From positions 14,283,501-14,347,500 of the forward strand of contig CM076961.1 in the NCBI GenBank assembly GCA_039566865.1: a DNA stretch of 64,000 nt, read 5' to 3'. Numbering within the stretch: position 1 is the stretch's first letter; every line of letters starts with the position of its first letter. This document shows, piece after piece, positions 32,538 through 44,109 of this stretch. The position numbers and the translations under genes are program-made. This stretch comes from Aurelia coerulea. Lineage: Eukaryota > Cnidaria > Scyphozoa > Semaeostomeae > Ulmaridae. The notes beneath the pieces were generated by a model that had not been told where the DNA came from, made no database searches, and was given only the letters and a program-made list of their open reading frames with translations.

Positions 32538-32748
32538 CATGGGTAGTTAGACACTGCTGGTGTGCTTCTATGGAGGAGCGCTGGATAATATGTATCTTCG
32601 GGGGAAATTTTTTATAGTACTGCGGAGGAGTATGATATTTTCGTTCTTTCGATATCTCCTCCACAGCACTACAAAAAAATTCCACCGCAGATACATATTA
32701 TCCAGCGCTCCTCCATAGAAGCACACCAGCAGTGTCTAACTACCCATG
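32538..32748. mobile_element. P-like 211-bp foldback with 7-bp TSD
   Basis: Exact TSD ATTAGAC (32,531-32,537 and 32,749-32,755). Nearly perfect ~100-bp arms begin CATGGGTAGTTAGACACTG. A CAT start and 7-bp TSD match the element at 3205-8241 and P elements in general. It sits in the right arm of the mariner-like element. Confidence 0.8.
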
Positions 32749-33359
32749 ATTAGACATTGATTGAAGCTAAATTCACAGCGCTGGAGTCAACCAAATCGGT
32801 ATACGTTTTTTGGGACACCCGGTAATCGTGGACTAGTTCGAATCCATTTTAATATTTAACGGACTGATATCGGCCACTAGATTCTGAAATTATTTGTGCT
32901 TTCCGCGAGAGAGCCCCTTCAAGAATTATTCGAAACAGGCCTAAAGTCACGACCAAATTTTCTTTTATTTCTACCTTATATTTTAGCACGTATGTTATCC
33001 TCGTTGGAGGATGAAATTGCCCAGAATAGGCCAGAATGATGTTGTCATGCTCCCAGGGATGACATTTATATCCTTCCAAAGGGATAACAGATGCTAAAGC
33101 ACGTAACAGTCAGTGCTGTCAGGCAGAAAATTTCATCGCGATTTTAGGCCTATTTTGTAGGTTTCTTGAAGGGGCTTTCGTTAGAAAATCCCTCGTAACG
33201 TCAGAAAAGATTTCCGATTTCAGTCTTGTGAATTTAAAAATCTATTGGAACATGTCTACTGTTGAATAATATGTTTTCAAATATTATTGCTTTTTTGTCC
33301 AGGGAGCAGTGGCTTTTCAAACTGGTATTGGTTTCTTCTTTTTTACTCACACGCACCCG

Positions 33360-33680
33360 CACACGTACTATTTCTTCTACGTCAACAACAAAATAAAAGC
33401 TCATGTACTGAAATAAGCCCCCTTACCCACTGTCCCTTTTCAAAAGATCCAATTTTGGCAAACTTTGCGATCAGTTTGCATTGAGTATGCTCTACTTTTC
33501 CTTTTGTGTTTGCACAACACTCAAACGAACTAACGGACGCTAAAATTCACGTCTTCATCATTGTAATGAATCAACATGGCATATTCGTTGAATCAAGTCT
33601 AGATGCAACATGTTCACACAGTAAGCTATATTAATTTATCCTTGTCTCATGTCTTATGAAGAACGTAGGTCCTTCTGCTC
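33360..33680. other. No gene recognised
   Basis: A short stretch between foldback copies 3 and 4. No supported exon or terminal repeat. Confidence 0.4.
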
Positions 33681-33689
33681 GTCTAAAAC

Positions 33690-34069
33690 TATATCGAAGA
33701 TGCCCAGTCAACCAACTAACACACGCTTTGCACACGCTATTTTCTTTGGAGGATGAAAAATCTCCCCCTTGTGAATTCAGGGATATTTCGTTCTTCCAAG
33801 AGGACAGAATACATGAAAAGATGTAAGAGTTATTATCATTAGGAAGTAAAGTTGATGAGAAATTTTGAACGTGGTTTTCAGGTTTTGAAAGGGCTTCCTG
33901 CAGAAAATCTCCCGTATCGAAGGAACTACCGAATGAAACCGGGCAATGAATTATTGAATCTACTTGAACAGATCGACAATGAAACGAGACTGTTTTCAAT
34001 ATTATTGATGTGATGTTCGAGGAGCAACCGTTTTTCAAACGCCGGGCTTATTTGACTCAGCCGGTCCTT
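33690..34069. mobile_element. CCGGGTGAGTCAG foldback family, copy 4 (right half)
   Basis: Contains GAGGATGAAAAATCTCCCC, TTCCAAGAGGACAGAATACA, AGGGCTTCCTGCAGAAAATC and ends CCGGGCTTATTTGACTCAGC. It aligns with the right half of 60,171-60,805. The left half is absent. Confidence 0.55.
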
Positions 34070-34860
34070 ACCATCTCATCATGTGGTAAATGGTTTCCAG
34101 CTGTTGTCTTTGAAGTGAATTCATATTGATTTTGGATTGGAAATTCTCATTAATGAATTTGCTTGTATTATAAATAGTTCCTGATGAAACCAACTGGTGC
34201 TCAAATTCTGGTGTTAGGAATCTCTCCTTGAATCAGAATCAGGTGTTTACAATTGATTTTGAAAACAAACTGCGTGCTAGCTTTATCATTTAGATTACTT
34301 GTGGGAAATTTTTATTTCAGGCAACACCTCAGTTAATAAGCGCATTCCATCAACTTGTTTGATTAATTTTCCTTACATGAGGGAAATTACTTTCAGACCA
34401 TGCTTGCATTTTACCGGTACTGTCGTTTATCCTGTTACAAACACTTCACTGTTCAAGAGCGTTTACACTGCTCTAGTAGATAAGATCATGTTTCTTAGAC
34501 AGGAGAAACAAAAAATTTACTGATCAGCTGGAGCTGTGTAAAAAGGAGGCTTATCCATCGCACTTTCGTTACGGATCTAAAGTTTTACCGGTACAGTGTA
34601 ACCTTGGGGACGAGACTATTCACTGAAAACTTTTAGTTGTTTGGTACACAATGGAAACTTACCCATACTAAGGTACATTGGGGCATGCCGATCAAAGGGG
34701 CATGATTTATGCCATTTTTGGTTATTACAAGAACGATTCCCTGTTGTCAATACTACACGCGTTGATAGTTGATTTGTTCAATGATATATCTTGTGGTCGC
34801 AGTTTTTTATCTTTATTAGTCTCTGAATTGAACCCTTCTTGGAAGTTGCTTAAGAAACTA
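34070..34860. other. No gene recognised
   Basis: Open frames here (34,299-34,523 on +, and one starting 34,678) show no domain, splice support or repeat pairing that I can identify. Confidence 0.4.
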
Positions 34861-34871
34861 CCAAGAAACTA

Positions 34872-36406
34872 CCGGGTGAGTAAAAAAGATCCCTGTTTGA
34901 AAGACCACAGATCCCTCGATATCAAGACAATAATGTTGGCAAATATGTCATTCAATAGTGAACATGTTCAAATATATTCTAAATTTTACCTGCCTGAAAT
35001 CGGCCACTCCGTTCTGAAATTATAAGAGATTTTCTCGAGGAAGCCCCTCCAAGAAACTTCCAAAAACTGCATAAAGTCACGACCAAATTCCATGCATTAT
35101 AGCAATGAATCGTGCATAATAATAATAATAATAATAATACCATTCTCCATTCCGGAGCAGCTACTTAAAAGTAACACTGGTGAATATATTACAAGTTATT
35201 CATCTGTTTTTGTTTTCTCTTTAATCTTAAGCCACTCCTTTTCTTTTAAATTACTTATTTCTGTTTCTGATAGATGTATGCCAAGCTTAGAGGATATATT
35301 GCAGATTTCGCTGTACCAGCAGTTTTTCAGACCCATTCTTTTTTGTTCATCATAAATGGTTTTTACTAGTCTTTTTTCATCAAGATTGAGAAGTTTATGC
35401 CAGTATACAAGTTTCCTGATTTTTATTTTATATTCTATTGGGAGTATACCACATTCAAAGAGTAAACCAAACAGTGGCGTTGTTCTTGGAAGTGCAAATA
35501 GTTTGGTCAGAACATCTTTTTGAATTTTTTCAAGCTTATTTAATTGTTGTTTGGACATTCCAGTCCAAGTTTCACAACCATACAGGAGCTTTGGGATTAG
35601 AATCATATTGATTATTTTTAAACCCACTTCAATTTTGTGCTGTTTTATTGTTGGATTTTTTGTCAAACATGTTATTTCGTTAGTGATTCTGAGGCACTTT
35701 TGACATCTGTCATTTATTGTTTCTTCTACATTACCTTTGTTATTTTTTACATCACCTAGGTATTTATATTTCATTGTGGTTGGAATTTTTTCACCATTTA
35801 GCTTTAGGGAGTTTTCTTCTAGTTTCTTTCTACCATATCTCATACACATTAATTGTGATTTTTGATTGTTGAATCTTAATAGATTCCTATCTTGAAAATC
35901 TTCTGCAATATCTAACATTCTTTGCATTGCTGTTTCATTTACTGACATAAGCAGTATGTCATCCTGGTATAGAAGATGGGGTATCTTTATTTTTCCGTAG
36001 TTAATACCAAGTACTTTGCATGCTTTGGCACGTTTTATCCCTTTGGGAGATGAAAATGTCATCCCTGGGGGCAAAACAACATCATTCCGGACGATTTCTT
36101 CTCCCCAAGAGGATAAAACATGTCAGAATGTGTGGAACTCATTGAGATAAGGCAGAAAGCTCTGGAAATGTTGGTCGTTGTTTTGAGCCTGTATTGAAGA
36201 TTTCTCGAAAGGGCTTTCTGGAGAATATCCCTCTCAACTTCAGAATGTAATGGCCGATTTCAGTTAGGTAAATGTTGAGGTCCATGTGAACATAACATTT
36301 AACAGCAGACATCTGCTGTTAAATGTTATGTTTCCCAATATCATCAGCTTGATATTCAGGGGATGGTGATTTCTCAAACAGGGATTCTTTTTATTGACTC
36401 ACCCGG
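34872..36406. mobile_element. CCGGGTGAGTCAG foldback family, copy 5, split by a LINE
   Basis: CCGGGTGAGTAAA (after TA 34,870-34,871) and TTGACTCACCCGG (before TA 36,407-36,408) bound it. The arms include GAAATCGGCCACTCCGTTCT. A LINE fragment occupies about 35,113-36,033, between the two halves. Confidence 0.75.
35113..36033 (-). pseudogene. 5'-truncated LINE reverse transcriptase (YQDD type)
   Basis: A - strand frame of about 280 residues begins within the reverse-transcriptase palm with LLYQDDILLMS (the YxDD catalytic box). It continues through a thumb-like region with YKYLGD, LYGCETW and ECGILPIEYKIKIRKL, typical of LINE ORF2 C-terminal halves. The frame ends near 35,196, followed by a short 3' region ending in an (ATT)n tail at 35,113-35,140. 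The first ~17 residues of the open frame come from the host foldback element, so the true start is lost. The box differs from the FADD/YADD boxes of the other LINEs here, marking a separate lineage. The frame is uninterrupted in what remains. Confidence 0.8.
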
Positions 36407-36625
36407 TAGAAATTAGATGTGCAAGGAAATGGAAGGAATCGCAAATTCTGCCGGGTGAAATTGAAGTGTTGGCAGGGAACCGCGGCTTCACCAAAATTTT
36501 AAGAACCAAGATTGCGAACATTATCATTCTAAATTTTATTTTCAGGTGCTCCCAATCGTATTAAGATTGACAAAGTTCAGGAGGAAGAGAAAAATTCAGG
36601 TTGACGACATTTCCATGAAATAGTA

Positions 36626-37661
36626 ACTAGAGTAGCGTCGCCCATTATGGCCGGTCGCCCATTATGGCCGGCTAACAAGAGAAATTAAATTTCGGTGGAC
36701 TGACGACTAGTAATGAAATAATTGCACGGAAAATCTTTGCTGATATCTGTTTTATCATGATTTGACCTTCATTGAAGTTTCACTTCATTTGCATTGAAAC
36801 CCGACTAGATGGTTTGTGCATATCTCTAATTGATTCTTTCAAGTATTGCATATTTCATGATTTTATTTACATTCCTTCCATCTTTTTCGTTTGCTCGGCA
36901 CCTTGCAGTTTGAAATTTTTGAAATATGCTTTGATTTTTCAGAAGTCCTGTCTCTAGAGAGGAAATCTACAATGAAACCAAAGCAAAGTGAATTCTGATT
37001 CAGATTTAAGGTTATGAAGTCTGAGTGCTGCTAATTGCTATTTTCGTCGCCCATTATGCCCATCAGTTTACCAGAGAAGTTTCCAATCGCTTCAAAATAT
37101 CAAAATGCAACATTTATAAAAAAAAACTCCAATTTGGGTTGAAATCTTACTTTCTGACTTGGAAAATCATCGAAACCCAAAAAAACGCAGCATTATGTTA
37201 AGTCTATTTTCATTTTAGAAACTATGCCAAAACTCATCCATCCATATGCACAAGGGATAAGGCAGGATTTAGAACAACTCGAAGCATGTATTTCAATTGC
37301 CAAAACTCGATATTTAGGTTAATTCTTATTGATATTTTTGGGTTTAAAGTACTAAATGATAAACAAAGAACAGTAATTAAAGCTGTTTTCTTATTAAAAC
37401 TTTTTTACCGGAGAGAAGTGTTCATTGTTTCTCCTGCGGCCATAATGGGCGATGCTAGAAGAAAACGGCGTTTTTACCCCCTTCTTTAAAATCTTCCAAA
37501 ATCAGTATAAAGAGTTTACGTAAAATGTCAATACTCTGTGATCTTTTTCTCCATTAGTTGGTGATATAATGTGGCTATTTGATTTTTTCATTAATTGCTC
37601 TTGTTGGATCTAACTCAGAACTTCGCGACGACATGGGCATAATGGGCGACACCACTCTAGT
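36626..37661. mobile_element. 1.0-kb TA-flanked element with GTCGCCCATTATG ends
   Basis: ACTAGAGTAGCGTCGCCCAT (36,626) and GGGCGACACCACTCTAGT (ending 37,661) are inverted and flanked by TA (36,624-36,625 and 37,662-37,663). Internal copies of the motif lie at about 36,650, 37,047 and 37,440. No transposase. Confidence 0.75.
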
Positions 37662-37669
37662 TAAGACTG

Positions 37670-38215
37670 AGCCATCTTTTGTTTAATGTTTCGAGGCAAT
37701 ACTGCCAATACTGTGCTTCATCTTCAGAATACAAATTTTCAAAAGCACGAGGCTATATTTTTATGCATAATGACACAAATAACATGAAAAATAAATAAAG
37801 GGGCAAACCCGAGAGACAATACCTAAAGCAGAACTAAGGGAATGGAGGTCTGCTGGAAGACCCAATAAAAAATTAAACTTTTTGAAAATGTTCTGAATTT
37901 TGATTATGTTATGGTACCTATCTTAAAACTTTCTAATTGTGAATTTGTTTGAAGGACCAAGTAAATTTAGCAATCGTTGTCTCTTTCTTTTGGAGAGAGA
38001 CAAGTAGCACGAAAAGTAATTTTTTGGGCAATGCTATTTTACAAGATACCTTATGCCAAAAAGCTATGTTTTGTGATATGATGTAAAGTCTCGAATCCTA
38101 GATTACCAATTTAATTCGTATTGCGGCTTGAAACTTCAATTCTCTAATAATTCCTTGTGATTTCGAAGTATGACTATGAGTCAAAGCCAGATGGCTTCTA
38201 AAAGCATAAATTCCC
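37670..38215. other. No gene recognised
   Basis: Short sequence between two DNA elements; nothing supported. Confidence 0.4.
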
Positions 38216-38220
38216 AAAAG

Positions 38221-39333
38221 CAGGGCATCTTTTAACATTGTAACTAGTGGGCCATTGGCCCAGTAGGCCCTCTTCCTGGCCCAGTAGTGGAGCAAAAATC
38301 CCCGTTTTTGGCCCACTAGTTTGGGCCCTTTTCGTTCAACTTATTTTGTCGTTTTACCCCTTTAGTGCAATTGAGAGACATGGTCACTCCGCGTTAGATG
38401 CACCTTTCTGTTTGAGCATTCTAGACGTATTAGATAGACCTTGCTGTACAATTTATAGAGGGGTCATCCTTGGGTCTTCCATTCTCCAACACTGGCAGAA
38501 AGTGCTGTGGCGCAGTGGTGCAGTCAGAACATTCAGGCGGACAGGGGTCGATCCCACGTAGGGCCCCACCACTTGAACGTCATGACAAGGAGAGGGGTTG
38601 CATATTGGACTAGTTCTTCTTTGTTTCTACAATCCCAGAGCTTGGCTTTGTGCTAAGAACCGTAACTTCACCTTCTAACTACTCAGTTCTGGGCTGTTCT
38701 AAATAACGAAATGGGGAGTTCTAAAACCTCAGTTTTGGGATATTTTACTCGAAAGTTTGCTGTCCTCAAAAAATTTCCGAACATTCTCTGCAATGCTTGT
38801 TTGAGAAAATTTCGCACCATGAACCAACTTTTTCTCTCTAAATGCTGATAATGCAATGCTAATGGTATTTCACACAGTGCGGAGCCCATTCGAGTGTGGG
38901 CAAGGTTGGCAAGGGACCGCTCTCCTCAGGTCGCACAAAGATAGCTCTTTGAATTCTACAAAATCCTTTAAGAAAGTAGCACAGGGGCAATAAGCAATTG
39001 CAAACTTCTCCCTAACCGATTTTAAGCATATCTAAGTAACAGAAACCAAAATTTTTCGCTCGCTTGTTTACAAAGTTTTTCTTTTTCTATCAATGAGCTT
39101 CACATTTATTGGATCACTTATATGAAAGATGTTTGAGGAAATCCTCATCAAGAATTTATAAATGAAATGAAATTGGGCAGTTCTAAATTTTCCGTACGAT
39201 GATCCCTGAATAGCACATGGTCACGTCACGCTGTATGCTGTATTCGTATATTTGCACCATCTTTTTTGCCGTGGGAAATGGGCCCTAGTGGTTAGTTTGG
39301 CCCACTAGTCAAATTTCCTTAAAAGATGCCCTG
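38221..39333. mobile_element. 1.1-kb element with CAGGGCATCTTTTAA ends
   Basis: CAGGGCATCTTTTAA (38,221) and TTAAAAGATGCCCTG (ending 39,333) are perfect inverts, followed by ACTAGTGGGCCA motifs on both sides. No TSD could be matched. A SINE lies inside. No transposase seen. Confidence 0.75.
38502..38675 (+). mobile_element. tRNA-derived SINE, copy 2
   Basis: Homologous to the SINE at 13,769-13,950: GTGGCGCAGTGGTG (A-box region), GGGGTCGATCCC (B box, 38,545-38,555), CACTTGAACGTCATGACAAGG and CAATCCCAGAGCTTGGC. No TSD identified. Nested in the 38,221-39,333 element. Confidence 0.7.
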
Positions 39334-39339
39334 ACAATG

Positions 39340-39775
39340 CGTTTGCTTGCAGTTTGAACCTCGACTGAAAGTAACCGTTTCTATATATACACTTCCCGCA
39401 AACTATGCATTATTTGGTACGAATGTTAGATCATGAAAATCTAGTAAAAACTGAAACACTGACCTGTCTCCAAGCAAAACTCAGTGATCCTCCCAGCTTA
39501 TTTAATTAAAAACCAAGAGCAGCTACTGTCAACAACACCTGCTATATCGTCGCCTTACGTGGTGCAATTTGATCCTTGACTGAGAGTAACTGTTTCTTTA
39601 AATATACGCCTTTTCTTACAACACGTATTTTTTCGAATATTTATTTATCGTTCAGAATACTCAAGTCCGTTTTGCGAAACCGGATGTTTCACTGATGACA
39701 CCTTGTGCATTGACTGTGTAACAGGTGACGGCTTTCAATCTCAGTTTATTCATTTTATAATTCGCAACACGCAAA
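39340..39775. other. No gene recognised
   Basis: Contains two related pieces (CCTCGACTGAAAGTAACCG and CCTTGACTGAGAGTAACTG, about 220 bp apart), suggesting an old direct duplication. Otherwise featureless. Confidence 0.4.
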
Positions 39776-39781
39776 TAACTC

Positions 39782-40373
39782 CCGGGTGAGTCAGAAAAAG
39801 AATCCCGCTTGGAAGGCCACTGCTCCATGAATATCAAAGCAACAATATCGAAAACTGTCTGGATTTATTGCCAATATGTTCAATAAGGTTTAGTAATTTA
39901 CCCGGCCTTAATCGGCAATTCCCAAGGAGATCTTGGTATTCTGATGATGGAACTACTTGGTATTCTGATGATGAAGCACAGCTTTGCTTCGATACGTCAA
40001 TAATGATTTAACATAGCCAAGTCTTTAAACTAACTTCTCGGAATTTTCACTCATGGATTTGTCGTAATTATTAACTTGGATTTGTCTTGGAATGAAATAT
40101 TAACAATGAACATGATTATCGTCGCAATTCTTGCTCTTCAATTCCCAAGGGAAATTTGTTCATGATTTTGGGACGTTTTGGAGGTTTTTGAAGAGGCTTT
40201 CTCGAGAAAATCCCTCATAATTTCAGAATGGAGTGGCCGATTTCAGTCAGGTAAATCTTACAGTAGATTTGAACATTTCTACCATTTAACTCTATATTTG
40301 CCGATATCATTGTCTTGCAATCCAGGGAGCTGTGACCTTTTAAACGGGGATTCTTTTTTCTTACTCACCCGGT
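39782..40373. mobile_element. CCGGGTGAGTCAG foldback family, copy 6
   Basis: CCGGGTGAGTCAGAAAAAGA at the left, TCTTTTTTCTTACTCACCCGG at the right, followed by TA. The right arm includes GTGGCCGATTTCAGTCAGG. The centre is diverged. Confidence 0.75.
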
Positions 40374-40407
40374 ACAAAAAAACAAAAAATAATTAGCTTG
40401 GAATATT

Positions 40408-40815
40408 CACGGGGGGGGGGGGGAGGGTTCGTCCATAGTAAAGGTACCTGGGAATGTGCCGCGAGCAAGGGTATACTTTTCGGACTTCTAGTCTAGCTAA
40501 GGGTATAATTTTTTTGCAAATTTGGCCAGCAACGGCCTAGCCAAGGGTGTCATTTTTGACAATATTGGTCTAGCGAACGGTCATGATATCATATTTGGCA
40601 CAAATTTGACAATATTGGTCGAGGAAATGGTCAAAATCGGTCTAGCCAAGAGTACCATTTTCGTAGAAATTGGTTCAGACAATGGTCAAATTGGTCTAGC
40701 CAAGGGTACCATTTTGGTAAAAATTAGTCTAGCCAACAACGGTACCATTTTGAAGATGCTCGTGGCAGACCCCTACCCAAAATTTGCCCAAGAACCCCCC
40801 CCCCCCCCCCCCGTG
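40408..40815. mobile_element. G/C-capped element with internal tandem repeats
   Basis: TSD GGAATATT (40,400-40,407 and 40,816-40,823). The ends are CAC plus a G13 run and a C-run plus GTG. The interior is degenerate repeats of GGTCTAGCCAAGGGTACCAT, so a + frame reads IGLAKGTI-like units; this is a repeat artefact, not a protein. Confidence 0.8.
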
Positions 40816-41308
40816 GGAATATTATACATGAAACAACATTTTGTATGCAATGGGAAGATAAAAACAACAGTAGATATTTGCATGATGGAATTTCTTAAAG
40901 AAGGGGCTCTCTCAGTAGGTAAGCTGATCGAGAAGAGAGCACCCCCTATTCTTGGTTACTTTCATTGATATTAATTAGATATAAGTGTAAATTGCATAAA
41001 GGAGACTCTGTAAGGTAATTCAAAGGGTAATGTAGAGATTCAAGAGGAGAAAATCTACTTTTAATAGTTTGAAGCAAGAATGGACTTTCGATTTTTGGCA
41101 AAATTTTGAACAGATGTGGATTGTTTAATGCCACTTGGAATGGAGTTCCAGGATTTGCACCACTAAAGCGCACTGATCTGAAACCATACTGCAATTTATT
41201 CTGGACAGAAAGACATCCTTCTTACGAGCTTGCCTTGTAACAGAAGGTAGAGATACAAAAGAATCATGGAAATAGTTAAGGGAGTTTGATTTGTTTTTTT
41301 GATTTGTT

Positions 41309-41760
41309 TATCAAACAAGCAACACTGCATAATTACGCCGACGATAATACTCTGGCTTATTTTTCCAAGACCTTATCAGATTTGATTACTGGAGAAGAAG
41401 CTGGAGTTGCTTTGTCTTGGCTAAAACAAAATCAAATGATTGCCGTTGCCAACCCAGAAAAGTTCCATGCGCTGCGCTCCTTATTAGAAAGGACCAAGCA
41501 AATACATGTGGAGAGAATATCAACATCCAAGGTAAAATGATCAAGTCGGAAGAAACGGTCAAATTGTTAGGTATTCAGCTAGATTATAAGCTAAATTTTG
41601 ATCCGCATATCTCTGAGCTTTGTAAAAAAGCTGCATCACAACTTAATGTACTAAAAAGACTCAAAAATTCATTGGCTTTGGTGAGAGGAGGGTTCTTGTG
41701 CAAAGCTATGTATATTCCAATTACAGAACAACATCCTTTTTACCGTTTTTCTATAGGCCG
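41309..41760 (+). pseudogene. LINE reverse-transcriptase remnant (YADD)
   Basis: One frame gives HNYADDNTLAYF (catalytic box) then LSWLKQNQMIAVANPEKFHA. After a frameshift near 41,510, another gives VKLLGIQLDYKLNFDPHISE and ASQLNVLKRL, the usual order after the RT active site in jockey/CR1-type LINEs. Both ends are lost and frames are broken. Confidence 0.75.
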
Positions 41761-42380
41761 AATTATGTTTGCAGAAATTAACTGTTTTGTGAGGAGAGTG
41801 GTTTTGCGAAACGGCATATCGCTGTACACTAGAGCAGAAAGTAGGAGTTACTTTAACAGCAGCTGGTTTTACTAATGAAGTCATTGTTTGATTTTTAAAA
41901 TTGGTTTGTTCAAAAAAATGTTTGGAGCTCTATTTCTCTCTCATTGCCAAGTCTAAATTATTGAATTATTTCATTAAAGTTTCCTGATTTTGTTTTAAAG
42001 ATTTCAATGCACCACACCAGTTCACAGTTTCAAAAACTCTCATGTGTGCAAGTTTTAATTATTAGTAAGTCGACTGAATATACATTTTTAGAAGAAAAGG
42101 AAAAACTGTCACAAAAGAACATTGTGGTGAACAAAAAGTTGTTGAATTATGGAAAAGGTTTGCATAACTTCTGAAGTGGAAGGCCTGGAAAATGATATTC
42201 AGGGGGATGGTGTCAGAAAAGAAAAGGGAGAGTTGACAAAATTTCCAAAGTTAGTAAGTAGGGGACCTGTCTTATGGCAGTATGTAATTTACTTAAAAGG
42301 TGAATCACAGGGCATGAACTTTTAAACTACACTCTCTTTCTTACAAGAATAATGATTATAAGAATATTTAGGCTCAGAAT

Positions 42381-43871
42381 TTTTTTTTTCTATTCAATCA
42401 AAATTTTACAATACAAGTTACTTTTTAACACTACTTACAAAACTACTTTACGATACTACAAAAACGATACCTTGGAGAGCAAAAGTCAATGGCAACTCCC
42501 CAGCCATTACATAAAACCAAAGACTAAAAGTTTATCTCAAATTAGACGTCATCTAGTGAAACAAATTGAACTGATCATTTGGGACAAGTTTGCGGGCCCA
42601 GATATCATGTGACGTCTAATTTAAGATAGACTTTCAAGACTATTACATAAATTATATGAAACGACTACAAAACAAAAACCAAAGACAAAAAAAAAACAAA
42701 AAAAAACAAAAAATAAACAAGGAGGGACTTAGTAACTTGGTGGCTGTGTTGCGACAAACCGTATTTATAGCCATATTAATCAAACCGACCAGTGTTGTGG
42801 ATGTAACGCAGTGTTAATTCGATTATCTTTTTATTTAACTCATTTGTGAGGTCTTCACCGCCATACAGTAATAGCTGTGTCAAAACATCATTTGAAAGGC
42901 CAATATATCCAAATGGTCGTACCAAAGCAAGGACGCTAGCGAGAAGATGTCGTCGATGTATCTCGAAAGAAGGGCAAAGCAACAAGAAATGCTCCGTATC
43001 CTCATTACCATCATTCGTAGGACACATAGGATTTATGGTATCTCTAAAATTGTGTTTGAATTTATTAAAGTTTAACTTGCTGAGACCAACTCTCAGTTGG
43101 GTAAGTCGTGATAAACCTGATGGATCATGGATCCCAAAAACTGATTTTGCAGGGGGACGAATAATGGATAGCAACTTTGCTTTAAAAATCGAAACTGATG
43201 GTGCAAGTCTAATTTCAGGATCAAGTTTATTCCATTCACTTAAACAGTTTGGATAGAAGCTGGATTCGAACTTTTCTGTTCTTGCCTTTATTCGCCCTAT
43301 CACATCACGATTGCGAAAGGAGTACTGCGACTGATGTAGAGGTGGTATTGGAGTTCTAGTATATTCTGGGGATAAATTGCTTACAATCTTGTAGAACAAA
43401 ACAAGGCGTCTGCTCCACCTTCGTAAATTTAGCGATTCCCACCCAAGCTCGGCGTACAGCTTTTCTCGCGAAGATCCCCTCCATGTTCCTGTTACAGCTA
43501 GTGCAGCAGAATATTGAACAGATTCCAATTTTTCCATTAAGCTCGACAAAGTGATATTCTGACTGAATTCACATATTTTTCCAGGAATATGATAAATCAC
43601 ATCCCCATAGTCTAGATGGGGTCGCACATAAAGCTTATATAGTTCATTCAAGGTATGCCTGGGCAGATAACTGGAGAGATATTTCAGCATACCTATACCC
43701 TTTCTTGCTTTAGAGATTGCTGCTTTGATATGCGCAGAGAAGGTCAGCTTTGAGTCAAGAATAATTCCTAAATGTTTATGTTCATCCACATTCTTCACCG
43801 GTGTGTTATTAAATAGAATCACTGGATTATCAATATCAACTTTTCGCCTGGAAAATTTTACTTCAACAAAA
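42381..43871 (-). pseudogene. 5'-truncated jockey/CR1-like LINE, C-terminal half
   Basis: The - frame at 42,776-43,868 gives VDEHKHLGIILDSKLTFSAH, LNELYKLYVRPHLDYGDV and a C-terminal Cys/His segment (CPTNDGNEDTEHFLLLCPSF), which follow the RT core in such LINEs. The catalytic part is missing. The 3' UTR runs to a T10 tract at 42,380-42,388 (poly-A on -). A short CAGAAT repeat flanks it (42,375-42,380 and 43,872-43,877). It is a sister copy of 46,822-50,416. Confidence 0.8.
42532..42629. repeat. Mini-MITE with CTCAAATTAGACGTCA ends
   Basis: TATCTCAAATTAGACGTCAT and its complement (ATGTGACGTCTAATTTAAGATA shortened) enclose about 55 bp in the LINE 3' UTR. Same family as 6162-6229. Confidence 0.6.
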
Positions 43872-44109
43872 CAGAATCATCCAACTTTTAAGAATATTGC
43901 TCAGCCTCAGCTTGCATATTTGTGTCTCATTTTTCAGCAGCTGTCAGTTTTGCAATGTTCATAGCAAAGAATCATAACAGATTTAAAAAAATAAGAATAC
44001 TTTCAAAATACAGTATATTCAGGCTCAAAATGAAAATTTCTTAAGAATATCAAGGCTGGATAAATTTATACAGTAGTATTCTTGTAAAAAAAAGAGTGTA
44101 TCCTAAATC

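Larger units (their letters stand above)
30479..32822. mobile_element. 2.3-kb mariner-like element, no intact transposase
   Basis: Ends CCGGGTGTCCCAAAAAATG and TTTTTTGGGACACCCGG are flanked by TA on both sides. Long arms share ATTTGGTTGACTCCAGC and TTTAGCCTTTTGGCCTAA. The interior has no DDD/DDE transposase but contains a 26-bp tandem repeat, a piggyBac-like MITE and a P-like MITE. Confidence 0.8.
30400..33352. mobile_element. CCGGGTGAGTCAG foldback family, copy 3, split by a mariner
   Basis: Left piece to 30,478 (GTTTGAAAGGCCACCGCTCC, ATATCAAGACAATAATAT) and right piece from 32,823 (GATATCGGCCACTAGATTCT) form one family copy once 30,479-32,822 is removed. It ends near 33,352 in TTTTTACTCACACG. 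Open frames are not genes. Confidence 0.65.
42330..44098. mobile_element. TA-flanked element with CACTCTTTTT ends
   Basis: CACTCTCTTTCTTACAAGAAT (left) and TTCTTGTAAAAAAAAGAGTG (right) are inverted and flanked by TA (42,328-42,329 and 44,099-44,100). Inner GATATTCTTAAG and AGGCTCARAAT blocks pair as well. Most of its length is an inserted LINE. Confidence 0.75.

Noticed and set aside
40522..40968. 148-residue frame with IGLAKGTI repeats
   Set aside because: Product of tandem DNA units in a TSD-bounded nonautonomous element; no start context or homologous protein.
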